From contig NC_021280.1 of NCBI RefSeq assembly GCF_000400935.1, positions 310,001 to 374,000 of the forward strand: a stretch of DNA of 64,000 nt, in the 5' to 3' direction. Positions 54,360-63,990 of the stretch are shown piece after piece. Each line of letters begins with the position of its first letter. The first letter of the stretch is position 1. Made by a program: the position numbers and the translations under genes. The notes beneath the pieces are model-generated. The model was given only the letters and a program-made list of their open reading frames with translations. It was not told the DNA's origin and did no database searches. Source of the stretch: Spiroplasma chrysopicola DF-1 (GTDB lineage Bacteria; Bacillota_I; Bacilli_A; Mycoplasmatales; Mycoplasmataceae).

Positions 54360-55109
54360 ATGCAGGCGAAAGAAATTTTTAAAATAATTGAAGCTGATTT
54401 CCCATTACGATGAGCCGAAAAATGAGATCATTGTGGACGACAATATGGTAAAAAAACAATTGAAGTTGATAAAGTCTTGGTTGCCCTTGATTTAACAACA
54501 GAAGTTATTAACGAGGCAATTAAAAAAAAGGTTAATTTAATAATTACTCATCATCCTTTTGTTTTTCAAAAATTAAAAAAAGAACAAAAGGTTGCATATA
54601 AAAATAAAATTTTTAAGCTATTAGATGAAAATAATATTACAGTATATGCAACTCATACTAATTTTGATGGTAAAATGAATGAATTAATTTTATCAATCTT
54701 GAAGGGAGAAAATATTCGAAACTTTACAAAAGACAATCATATCTTAAAAGTTGCAACAGTTAAAACAACCGCAAACCTAATTAGTGAGACATTAAAAAAG
54801 CTTTTTGAAATTAATGTTATACAACATAACCTTAGTGATTTTAATCAGAAAATTAAAACAGTTGCAATTTGTACTGGGGCTGGGGGTAGTTATCTTAATA
54901 TCTTACCTTCTGAAATTGATTTATTTATTACGGGGGAAGTTAAATGAAATGAGTGAGTAATAGCTAATGAAAAAAACTTAAATGTTATTTGTTTTAATCA
55001 TTATATGGAAAATTACTACACAAAAATTTTTACTCAGTATTTAGCAGAAAAATTTCCGGCATTAACTGTTGATGCCTACGAAATAAAAAACATTATTAAC
55101 TATCGATAA
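54360..55109 (+). CDS. Nif3-like dinuclear metal-centre protein
   Basis: 249 residues, YqfO/Nif3 family, of unsettled biochemical role. Metal ligands: T-H-H-P-F-V-F (HH near residue 65), A-T-H-T-N-F-D near 100 and, close to the C-terminus, C-F-N-H-Y-M-E-N-Y-Y. The PII-like insert found in Bacillus YqfO (about 370 residues) is absent. The ATG begins one base after the trmK stop. Its stop lies within a bidirectional terminator. Confidence 0.9.
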
Positions 55110-55121
55110 TAATGTTTTTTT
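55085..55121. terminator. bidirectional rho-independent terminator
   Basis: 14-bp perfect arms AAAAAACATTATTA / TAATAATGTTTTTT between the convergent nif3 and ispH genes, touching both stop codons. Confidence 0.87.
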
Positions 55122-56004
55122 ATTGTTCTTCTAAATATTTAATTACTTCTAATTGAATATTACTTGGAGTTGAAGCTCCAGCTGTTACGGCAACAGTGTT
55201 AATATTTTTTAATCATTCATCTTTAATATCATTTTTATCATTAATCCGGTAAGAGAGAATATTTTTTCTTTCCCCCATTTCCACTAACTTTAAAGTATTA
55301 TTACTACGTTTATCACCAACAACAAGTAGTAAATCAATTTGGTCTGAATCTAACGCTAAAACAGCATTTTGCCGTTCAAGAGTAGCATTACATAAATCAT
55401 TTTTAAATTCAATAATCCGTTCTGGTAGCTGGTTTTTAATATTAAGAACAATATCTTCAATATCAATTTTTGATAAGGTTGTTTGGTTAGTGATGAGGAT
55501 TTTCTTCGTGTGATCAAGTTGAGGAATAATAGGTTCAATTTCAGTAACGGTTGTTACTAAATGAATTAGGGGGCTAATTGATAAAATGGCATTTGTTTCA
55601 GGATGATGAGTTTTTCCAATAAAAATAATTTCATAGTCTTTTTTAGCTAAAAATTCTCGAATTAAATCTTTTGTAGCTGTAACTCATTCACATTCGGTAT
55701 CTACTATAATAATATTTTTTTGCGCTGCTAAAGTTTTAATCCGTTCATCACTACCATGGGCTGATAGGATAACAACACTATTATTGGGTAAGTTTTTTAA
55801 TAAATCCAACCGGTTTTGTTTATAATCATTAATTGGAATAATTCCTAGATCAATAATTTCTTTAACAACATGTTGATTATGGACTAAATAGCCGAGCATA
55901 AAAATTTCTTTATCATGATATTGTTTAGCAGCATCTTTTGCTCATTTAATTGACTTGACAACTCCTAGACAATAACCGCGGGGAGTAACTTTAATAACAT
56001 TCAT
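55120..56004 (-). CDS. ispH: 4-hydroxy-3-methylbut-2-enyl diphosphate reductase
   Basis: 294 residues. Last step of the MEP pathway, making IPP and DMAPP; a [4Fe-4S] enzyme. The three cluster cysteines are seen in P-R-G-Y-C-L-G-V (residue 12 region), D-T-E-C-E-W-V-T and C-N-A-T-L-E-R-Q. H-N-Q and S-A-H-G-S flank the substrate site. An in-frame TGA is Trp. Start ATG at 56004 after GGTGAAAAAG. It needs a reduced ferredoxin or flavodoxin; the ferredoxin at 3934 is a candidate donor. Confidence 0.94.
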
Positions 56005-56036
56005 CTTTTTCACCATTTGTTTCTTAATTTTATTTA

Positions 56037-56045
56037 ATCATAGCA
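56037..56045 (-). promoter_or_regulatory. near-consensus extended -10 for ispH (minus strand)
   Basis: TGCTATGAT on the minus strand, 33 bases before ispH; one base off TGCTATAAT. Confidence 0.5.
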
Positions 56046-56129
56046 TATCATAAAAAATAGTGAGATAGTTTAAAGTTTTTTTCAGGGAAAAATTAACCAG
56101 TATATAAGTAGTTGGACTAAACAATCAAA

Positions 56130-56535
56130 TATAGCAATTAAATCCAACAAATTGAAATGATGTTAATAAAGTTGATAATGGGCTTATTAATACAAAAATA
56201 AAGTCGCTACTATTTTAATTGGAAAATGGGACTATTTTACTTGTTGCTTATACTAATATTGCTAATAAAATTTATGAATTAGATTTAGATGGAAAGATTA
56301 TTAATACAATATTGATAAGGAGATTGCTTTTATTACAGAGTTTATTTATTTTTCAGAAGATAAATTTATTGCTTTAACAATTAATGATGAAATCTTACAT
56401 TTAAATGGAGATGGATCTTTTAAGGAGTTAGTCAAGACCGAAGTAAAAGCTTACATTTGTGGTACTAAGTTAAATAATGATAGAATTTAAGTTGCTTCTA
56501 TTACTGGAGTAATTTGAGAATTAAATGCTAATTAA
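56130..56535 (+). pseudogene. decayed fragment of a beta-propeller-like repeat protein
   Basis: No long frame survives, but short coding pieces can be joined across one frameshift and a TAA: one encodes ENGTILLVAYTN...KIYELDLDGKI, and after a shift near 56310 another encodes FSEDKFIALTINDE...LHLNGDGSFK and ends VASITGVIWELNAN. These look like two to three 40-residue blades (hydrophobic strand, then Y/H-x-L-D/N-x-D/N-G-K turn) of the WD/PQQ-like repeats common in spiroplasma surface proteins. The 5' part is missing. Protein-level similarity is inferred by eye. Confidence 0.6.
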
Positions 56536-56563
56536 TTTTTTAAAATGATTGCTAAAAAAATTA
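56531..56563. repeat. direct repeat, copy 1
   Basis: Core AAAATGATTGCTAAAAAAAT within a 33-base unit starting at the pseudogene's last codons. A near-identical copy lies 64 bases downstream (56595-56628), with AAAATAATTGCTAAAAAAAT as core. Confidence 0.8.
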
Positions 56564-56594
56564 AGATTAATTAATTTACTATTTTAAAATTTTT

Positions 56595-56628
56595 AATTAA
56601 TTTTTAAAATAATTGCTAAAAAAATTAT
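56595..56628. repeat. direct repeat, copy 2
   Basis: Second copy of the unit at 56531; it differs by one G-to-A change and one base in a T run. It lies just upstream of the promoter region of the Lys-rich protein. Confidence 0.8.
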
Positions 56629-56670
56629 ATAATTATATTATATAAATTAATATATAAAGGGGATTTAGGA

Positions 56671-57030
56671 ATGGCAGCTATCAAAGAAAAGCAAAAAATG
56701 ACAAAAGAAATGTTTGATAAAATTCAAAGAGCAAAATGAATGGAAATTAAAAAAGAAGCAATTGCTAAGGCAACACCAGCAATGTTAATTTCAATTAACC
56801 GTAAAACAGGGGTAGTGGAAAATAAAAATTTTAAAGATTATCGTGAAAAAGATGGTTCAGCCGCTTCAGGAATTTTTAGAGCAGAAGATTTAATTGCTGA
56901 TCGTTTAGGAGTAAAACCAAGTAGTGTTAAAAAAACTAATGCAGCAAAAAAATCAAATACTATTCCAGCGGAAGTAATTACTAAGGCTAAACCAGCCAAA
57001 AAAGTAACCACTAAAAAACAAAAAAACTAA
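56671..57030 (+). CDS. small Lys-rich basic protein, unknown function
   Basis: 119 residues with about 25% Lys, no membrane helix. N-terminal helical part (MAAIKEKQKMTKEMFDKIQRAKW), a middle patch (MLISINRKTGVVENKNFKDYREKDG, then SGIFRAEDLIADRLG) and a Lys/Ala/Pro/Thr-rich C-tail (AKPAKKVTTKKQKN) like those of nucleic-acid-binding proteins. It lacks the HU fold signature. Good AAAGGGGATTTAGGA ribosome site. The next gene is 47 bases on. Confidence 0.65.
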
Positions 57031-57077
57031 GTAATTAGGAAAAAACTTAATTTGTAAAATTAGAGAGAAGGAAAAAA

Positions 57078-57791
57078 ATGAAATCATTTGGTAAATGAGG
57101 GATTTCAATTATTTGGATAATTCCAATTATAATTTTTATTTTATGTTTAACCTTTTTAGCACTCCCATATTCGGGATACTATTGAGATAATAATAGTGAT
57201 TTACCAACTAATATTAATCAAATTCACACTTTTAGTGGTAGTGGTTTTAAATTAATTCAACAATTAGGTTTTCCAACTTTTTTAAAATTAGCAAATACCG
57301 GAACTTTTGCTTGAGGATATAATGCAACATTTGTTTTTGATGGTAAAACTTATAATATTTTAGAATGAGCGCAAAGTCATTCAAATGAAGGCGGTGTAAT
57401 TGACTGATTAGACATGGAATTAACAACAGGATTAAATTTTGCCGCTTTAGTGGGGGGATTATTAACCGGAATTATTATTGCTGTTCCAGTTTTAGTTTTG
57501 GTTGCTATTTGAGTAACAATTAAATTGCATCGCGCAATGATTTGTCAACATTCAATTGAATATATTGATGCGAAAAATAGTTTAAAAAAAGCCAATAAAG
57601 AAAGCAAAAAAGACATTAAAAAAGCTAAAAAAACCTTTAAAAAAGGAATTATTAATAAAGAAAAACTAATAGATGTTGAAAAATACTGAGCAGAAATAAT
57701 TATTGAGCGAAATAATATTTTTATCAGGGAAAAAGCTTTTTATGAAGAGCAATATAATGATAAAAAACTTTTATTAAAAACAAAAAAATAA
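57078..57791 (+). CDS. two-helix membrane protein with basic coiled tail
   Basis: 237 residues. First hydrophobic helix at about 9-35 (signal-anchor like), an extracellular loop of about 90 residues rich in Asn, Gly, Trp and aromatic residues, a second helix at about 133-158, then an 80-residue Lys-rich helical tail (KKANKESKKDIKKAKKTFKK) in the cytoplasm. No family recognised. Several TGA Trp codons; perfect terminator at its end. Pairs with the Lys-rich gene in a likely two-gene unit. Confidence 0.7.
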
Positions 57792-57822
57792 AAAATGAAA
57801 TTAACCTAATTTCATTTTTTAT
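57789..57822 (+). terminator. rho-independent terminator
   Basis: 14-bp perfect arms AAAAAATGAAATTA / TAATTTCATTTTTT with a 3-base loop, overlapping the stop codon of the 57078 gene. Confidence 0.9.
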
Positions 57823-57823
57823 T

Positions 57824-57832
57824 TGTTATAAT
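57824..57832 (+). promoter_or_regulatory. extended -10 promoter element for the helicase gene
   Basis: TGTTATAAT, 35 bases before the helicase start, directly after the terminator. Confidence 0.6.
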
Positions 57833-57867
57833 TCTTAATATATCAGAAATTGAGGAAGATAAAATAA

Positions 57868-59247
57868 ATGGGACAATTTAGTAATTTTGGATTAAAAAAA
57901 TTTTTAAATGATGGATTAATTGATCTAAAATTTTTGGAACCTACTTTAGTTCAAGAACAAGTAATCCCATTATTACAAAAACATCAAAATGTTATTTGTT
58001 TAGCTAATACTGGAACTGGAAAAAGTCATTCCTTTATTTTACCAATTTTAAATAATTTGGACTATCAGTTAAATCGGATTCAAAGTGTAATTGTAACTCC
58101 AACCCGTGAATTAGCTAAACAAATTTATGATAATATTCGCTTTTTTAAAACATACCAACCAGAATTACAAGTTGGTTGTTTTATTGGTGGGGAAGATATT
58201 AAACGTCAAATTGAACAGTTAGGAAAATCTCAACCCCAAATAATTGTTGTAACGCCAACGCGGTTAAAAGATCTTTTTCTTGCTGATGCTTTAAACTTTG
58301 GAAAATTATCATCATTTATTATTGATGAATGTGATATGATTTTTGATTTAGGGTTTATTGATGATGTTGATTACATTTTAAGTAAAGTAAATAATAATGT
58401 TAAAGTTTCTGTTTTTTCAGCGACAATTGCCGAATCATTAAAACCTTTTTTATTAAAATATTTAAAAAATCCTCATTTTATTGACGTTAATAAGACAACA
58501 GTAACTAATCAAAATATTGAACATGTTTTAATTCCAACAAAACATCAAGACCGTGGGAAAGTCTTATTAAAAGTTTTAGCAGCAATTAATCCATATTTAT
58601 GTTTAATCTTTGTTAATCGTCGTGAAGAAATTCCAGGCTATTTTGATTTACTGCGCGAAAATGGTTATTCAGTTTGTCAATTACATGCGGGGTTAGAACC
58701 ACGGCTACGAACACAAATGGTGAAGCGGATCAAAAATCTTGAATTTAAATATGTCATTGCAACAGATGTTGCCGCGCGGGGAATTGATTTAGATGGGGTT
58801 AGTCATGTTATTTCAATTGATTTACCAAATAATTTAGAATATTATATTCATCGGAGTGGCAGAACTGGGCGGGGCCAATATACTGGCAAAAGTTATGTCT
58901 TATATGATACCAAGAACTTAAGTTTCGTAAAACAATTAGAGCAGTGAGGGATTACTTTTGAATATCAAAAATGAAATAGTAACAATGAATTAGTAACTGT
59001 TAACCTTGAAGCACCTCGGAAAAAATATCAACCCCAAACAACAACCAATGAAGTTAATAAAATTATTAATCGTTATAAAACAAAAAATAATAACAAAAAA
59101 ATTAAACCAGGTTATAAGAAAAAACGAAAAGAAGAAATCGATAATTTAACTAAACAAATCCGCCGGGAACATATTAAAAATTCCATTAAAAAAATAAAAA
59201 AAGAAAAAGCCAAAGAACGAGGTAAAAAATTATTTGATAAAGAATAG
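57868..59247 (+). CDS. DEAD-box-family ATP-dependent RNA helicase (DECD variant)
   Basis: 459 residues. Q-motif-like start (F-L-E-P-T-L-V-Q-E-Q), motif I A46-NTGTGKS-53, Ia P-T-R-E-L-A, II D153-E-C-D156, III S-A-T, then the second RecA domain with V-A-R-G-I-D (as A-A-R-G-I-D) and H-R-S-G-R-T-G-R. C-terminal 100 residues are very basic, a likely RNA tether. Acts in RNA remodelling, for example ribosome assembly or decay (CshA-like). Motif II is DECD rather than DEAD. TGA Trp codons occur after LEQ. Confidence 0.92.
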
Positions 59248-59356
59248 AAAAACAGATACAATCATTTTGAGTGTTAATAAAATTAGCACATAGTAAAACT
59301 ATTTTTAAACTATTTTATAAAATATTATTAATAATTAAAAAAGAGAGGAAATTAAA

Positions 59357-61213
59357 ATGAATCATTCAGTTTTAAAGAACAAAAATCAAAAAACATCAAA
59401 GTTCCAAGAAAAACTTAAGAATGCTTTTTCATTAAAAGTTTTTCGTTATAGTTTAATTAAAATGTTAAAGTCACCGTCAACTTATGTCCTTTTAGCAATT
59501 ACAATGGTCACAAATGCCAATTTAGTTTTAACCTTTACGGGCTTATCAAGAAGTTACGGCATTAATTTAAATGAGGATATAAACCAACAATTATCATTTT
59601 ATTTGTGGATTTTCTTTATTTTCTATTTTTCTTTTTCAGCAATGTATATAGGTTTTAAATCGGTTCAAATTATTCGGGACGAATTAGATGATGGAACATT
59701 ATTGATTATGGCATCATTACCAATTACTCGCTTTAAAATGATTTTTGAAAAATGATTATCATTACAAGTAATTTGCTTAAGTTATGCAATTATTGTATTA
59801 TTTATTCCACCATTATTTGGATATACTACTGGTGAAGTAGGACAGTTATTAACAAATGCGATATATAAGGCCTTGCCATATATGTTTTTAACAGGAATTA
59901 TTATCCAATTTTTATTATCAAGTGTTGCTATTTTATTATCGTTAATAATTGGTAGCAAAGGGGTAATTGGAGTTCTTTTTATCCTAGGATTTTTATCATT
60001 AATTGGTGCCTTGGGTCCTTTTATTTATAATGCTACAAATACGAGTAATCCAAGTTCAAATTTTTTATTATCTACATCTGATTCTGCAAAAAAGAAAATT
60101 TCATTAAATAACACAAATAAAAATGTCTTTAAAAATATGACAGATATTCGAGGTTGAGATATTTGAAACCTTAGCAGTAATGGTTTAACAATTAAATTTC
60201 CTAACGATAGTAGACCAAACTTTGCCTTAAAATATGATTTAACCAACATTAATGAGGAAACTGAGGCAATTATTGCTAAAAAACCTAATGTTTCATCGGA
60301 AGAATATCGAACATATATTTTAGCTAATGCTAGTGATTATCCTTTAATGAATAATCTTGTTAGCAATCATGAATTAACAATAGATAGTGTTAGTTTACCA
60401 AAATACATTGGGGGTCAAAATTTTACAATATTAGAAAATGATAATCTGGGAATCAATTTATTATCTGATTTTTATGAAAATGTTAAAACTAAAAAGCCAG
60501 TTACTTTATCATGAAAAAATAATGTTATTGGTGATTTAGGAGTTAAAAATTTTGATACAACTAATATTACAACCCCAGAAAACAAAGAAATTTTACAATT
60601 AATTAATGAGTGATATCAAAATGAACTTTTTACTCCAAACTCAAAAAACTATTCAGTTAACAATTTAATTGACTTAGATGATTTATCAAAACAAATTACA
60701 AAGGAAAATTTGAATGGTTTATTTTACTTAGTAAAAAATTCTTTAACCCCACCATCATCAAGAGAAATTTATTTTAATGATTTATCACTAAATACAATAA
60801 ATTATTTTACTAATAATCTATTACAAGAAATCTGAACTCCAATCCTAAGTTTTGGCAAAACCAATAATGATATTGACATTGCTAATAAGGAAATTGATAA
60901 AATCAAACAACAAGAATTAAGTTATCGCTTAATGGGATACTTAAACATTTGACAACAATGAATGGTAATGTGAACAGGAAACAAAGGTAATAGTGGCTTT
61001 TTATTACCATTAAATAATTTTTTAACTTCAGAATTATACCCAGTAAAATATCAAACTGGTAGTGATAGTTTTACAACTTATTCTATTGGTGCTAATTTTG
61101 CTGCTCCAGTTGAAATTGTCAATTTACCAGCAATGATTTCAGTTTATACCATTTTTAGTATTGGTATTGCTGGGTTATCGGTGTGATCAATTACTAGAAA
61201 GGATTTTGTTTAA
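59357..61213 (+). CDS. ABC-2-type exporter permease with large external domain
   Basis: 618 residues. N-terminal cytoplasmic part, then membrane helices near 42-62, 85-110, 140-160, 175-200 and 205-225; a hydrophilic stretch of about 340 residues rich in Asn, Lys and Thr follows, and one last helix lies near 590-612. This layout (helices, big external domain, final helix) and RDELDDGTLLIMASLPITR, like the cytoplasmic coupling element of ABC-2 permeases, support the call. The stop overlaps the ATPase start (TAATG), so the two form one complex. Cargo unknown. Confidence 0.82.
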
Positions 61214-62208
61214 TGATGAAAGCGTTATTTAAAAAAAAGGTTAATAATATTAACCCTAATCCAACATTAGCAATTGAAATTAAAAATTTTACCAAAAAAT
61301 TTAAAAAATTTACAGCAGTTGATAACATTAATATTAGCGTTAAAAAAGGGAAAATTCATGGGTTTATTGGTCCTAATGGTAGTGGTAAAACAACAACAAT
61401 TAAATCTTTAATTGGAGCTATTATTGCAACAAATGGCGAATTTTATATCAATGGTTTAGTGGCAACTTCTGTTGATGCCAAAAAAGCAATTGGTTATATT
61501 CCTGAAAATGCCCGTTTTCCTAAGCATTTAAAATCTTTAGAGTATTTAGCTGAAATGGGATATTTACGGGGAATTCCTTATAAAGAGGCCAAAACAAAGG
61601 CCCGCAAAATTTTAGTTAGTCTAAATTTAATTAAGTTTAAATCAAAAAATCCTAATACTTTTTCATCAGGGATGAAAAAGAAAATTTTGTTAGCGCAAGC
61701 TTTAATGGCTGATCCGGAAGTTTTGATTTTAGATGAGCCAGCTGCTAATTTAGATCCAACGGCCCGCCAAGAATTATTTAATGATTTAATCAAATTACGT
61801 GATCAGGGTAAAACAATCTTAATTTGTTCGCATATTTTATCTGAGCTACAAGATATTGCTGATGAAATTACAATTTTAAATTATGGGAAAATCGTATATT
61901 ATGGCGAAGTTATTAATGCTTCACATAATTACTTTGAATTCACAGTAATGGAGCCAGAAATGTTAACAAAATTGGGACAAGAAATTAAAAAATTGGGTTA
62001 TGAAATTATTCATCAATTTGCTGATTCTTATGTTATTAAATTAAATGATACTAAAAATGAAATTAAACGAATTGCTTTTGCCGCTTTTGAACAAAAAATT
62101 ATTTTAATTGGAATTCAACCATACTTTACTAATATTACAAAAATTTATGATGATGTTGTTTTTTCAAATAATAAGAACTTTGGTCAGGCATCAGCCTTAG
62201 TTTCATAA
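61213..62208 (+). CDS. ABC transporter ATP-binding protein
   Basis: 331 residues. Walker A G-P-N-G-S-G-K-T-T-T (near 55-64), Q-loop region I-P-E-N-A-R, signature S-S-G-M-K-K-K (an LSGGQ variant usual in ABC-2 and drug-export ATPases), Walker B V-L-I-L-D-E-P and switch H in I-L-I-C-S-H. C-terminal 90 residues form an extra domain. Energises the permease encoded just before it. ATG at 61213 or 61216. Confidence 0.94.
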   Translation: MMKALFKKKVNNINPNPTLAIEIKNFTKKFKKFTAVDNINISVKKGKIHGFIGPNGSGKTTTIKSLIGAIIATNGEFYINGLVATSVDAKKAIGYIPENARFPKHLKSLEYLAEMGYLRGIPYKEAKTKARKILVSLNLIKFKSKNPNTFSSGMKKKILLAQALMADPEVLILDEPAANLDPTARQELFNDLIKLRDQGKTILICSHILSELQDIADEITILNYGKIVYYGEVINASHNYFEFTVMEPEMLTKLGQEIKKLGYEIIHQFADSYVIKLNDTKNEIKRIAFAAFEQKIILIGIQPYFTNITKIYDDVVFSNNKNFGQASALVS

Positions 62209-62221
62209 TAGAAAATATTTT

Positions 62222-62295
62222 AAAAAATCTTTAAATAATGATTTTTTCCGATATAATAATGGTTGGGAAGATATAAATCAATTTAAAGATTTTTT
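62222..62295. repeat. 15-bp inverted repeat flanking the MATE promoter
   Basis: AAAAAATCTTTAAAT (62222-62236) and its exact reverse complement (62281-62295) are separated by 44 bases that contain TATAAT. The second arm runs into a T run, so it may also end the ABC operon transcript. Confidence 0.8.
62252..62257 (+). promoter_or_regulatory. probable -10 box for the MATE transporter gene
   Basis: TATAAT, preceded by CGA rather than TGn, about 119 bases before the GTG start; it lies inside the inverted repeat. Confidence 0.45.
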
Positions 62296-62375
62296 TATTG
62301 ATGGTATAAACCATTTTTCAGTATTTATAAAGCAAATACAATAAGATATTTACAACAAAAAGGAGGAGCAAAGTT

Positions 62376-63974
62376 GTGACAACAGTTTTAACAAAACGTG
62401 AACAAACATTACGTTATGAGAAACCTTGAAAAACCATTTTAATTTTTTGTTTGCCAACCGTTTTTTTAATGATTGTGCAAGGGCTATACAATATTTTAGA
62501 TAAAAGTTTAGCGCAAGTCTTTGCCGCCCCAGATGCGATTCATAATCAATATTATATTGATATGTATAATGAACTAAAGGGCACATTGGTAAATGAAATT
62601 CCTTTAGCTGATATGCGCTCATTTATTAATGTTGCAACACAATATGCTTCACAAACATATAATTTACTGTGAGCATTTAGTGTTATGTTTGGGATGGGTT
62701 GTGCAATGAATTTTTCAATTGCTTTTGGGAAACGAGATACCCATAAAATGCAGGAGTTATCAGGAAATGCTTTTGCGGTAACAACTTTATTTTCAATTTT
62801 AATTTCCTTTATTATTTTTAGTATTGTTTATCCTGGATGAGGAGCAGTTTTTATTACTTCACAAATGGGATCACACTTTAATCCAATTACGCAAGCATTA
62901 TGTTGAAACTATACAATACCAATGTTATTAGCAACACCAATGATGTTTTTAAGTTATTACTTTATTTCATTAATTCGTAGTGAAGGTCGGATGAAATGAG
63001 TAATGGCAATGGTTGTTAGTTCATTAGCAATTAATGCAGGAGTCGCAATTTTCTTTATGCGCGTTGTTCATTTAGAGATGGCTGGAGCAATGCTAGGAAC
63101 AGTTTTTTCATGAATTGTGCAAGTAATTTGAGGATTTTTCATTGTCTTTAAAACAAAAGATAGTTATGCAAAATTTACCTGAGCTAATTTAGTTAATATT
63201 AAATTAAATAATATTTGGCAATTTATGCGGGCAGGATTCCCAAACTTTATTATTAATGGGGCAATTGTTATTACTTCTTATGTTTCAACAATGTTAGTTG
63301 TTCAGTTACCAAATCAAGATTTTAATGATGGAGTTTCGGTGCTACAAGAATTGTATTCATCAATGGTACCGTGAATGACGTTGATTTTATCCGCTGGAAT
63401 TGGAATGACCCAAGGGTCCCGCACAATTTTAGCTTATAATTTTGGGGCGGAAAAATACCAACGGATTTGACAAATTTTAAAACGGGTGAGCATTATTATT
63501 ATTGCCTGATTTGTTTTAATGTTAATTGTCATCATTTCATTTGGTCAACAAATGATGGAATTATTTGCCTTTCCCCATGAGTATGCCGTGCAATATCGTT
63601 GATGAATTGTTATTAACTTTGCAACATATCCATTTTGTGGGTTTACCTATATTGCATTAACCCTGTTCCAAGGAATTAATCGTTCATTCTTAGCGACCCT
63701 TACAAGTAGTTTACGAACAGTGATTGTTATTTTACCATTAATTGGAATTGGTTATGCTGTTAGTGTTAAAACTGGTAATCCAATCTTTTTCTATATTTTT
63801 ATTGGTTTAACTGATCTTTGTTCGGCCGCCATTATTATTCCAATTTTAGCCTACTTTTGGTTTAAATATCAAACAAAACTGGTTGATAAACCAGATAATT
63901 ATGAGCATGACCAAATTTCTGAGTCACACCATCTTAAAAAAACAAAGAAAAACTTGGCTAACCCGAAAGAATAG
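62376..63974 (+). CDS. MATE-family multidrug/metabolite exporter
   Basis: 532 residues from a GTG with AAAAAGGAGGAG ahead. Twelve hydrophobic segments in two similar halves; each half opens with a helix ending in Pro and a polar loop (LPTVFLMIVQGLYNILDK; AGFPNFIINGAI), and G-M-G-C-A-M-N-F-S-I-A-F-G and G-I-G-M-T-Q-G-S-R are the usual MATE Gly-rich helix-2/8 segments. A 40-residue external loop sits between helices 1 and 2. C-tail hydrophilic. Likely Na+- or H+-coupled export; substrate unknown. Confidence 0.88.
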
Positions 63975-63990
63975 GGGACCAAGTTTTTTT
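63948..63990 (+). terminator. rho-independent terminator after the MATE gene
   Basis: Arms AAAAACTTGG / CCAAGTTTTT with an inner CCC/GGG pairing and seven or more T. The first arm overlaps the last codons of the gene. Confidence 0.82.

Larger units (their letters stand above)
56005..56670. other. non-coding stretch with remnant gene and repeats
   Basis: 665 bases without an intact gene. It holds the ispH promoter at its left end, the pseudogene at 56130-56535, and a 33-bp direct repeat with A+T-rich spacer at 56531-56628. The last 45 bases (runs of TATAAT-like sequence, 56625-56655) should contain the promoter of the 56671 gene. I see nothing else. Confidence 0.7.

Noticed and set aside
56130-56535. 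Intact small gene in the decayed region
   Set aside because: Stops and a frameshift break all frames; no ribosome site precedes the fragment.
56671-57030. HU-like DNA-binding protein
   Set aside because: Lys-rich but lacks the HU DNA-binding arm signature and the length and order of the fold.
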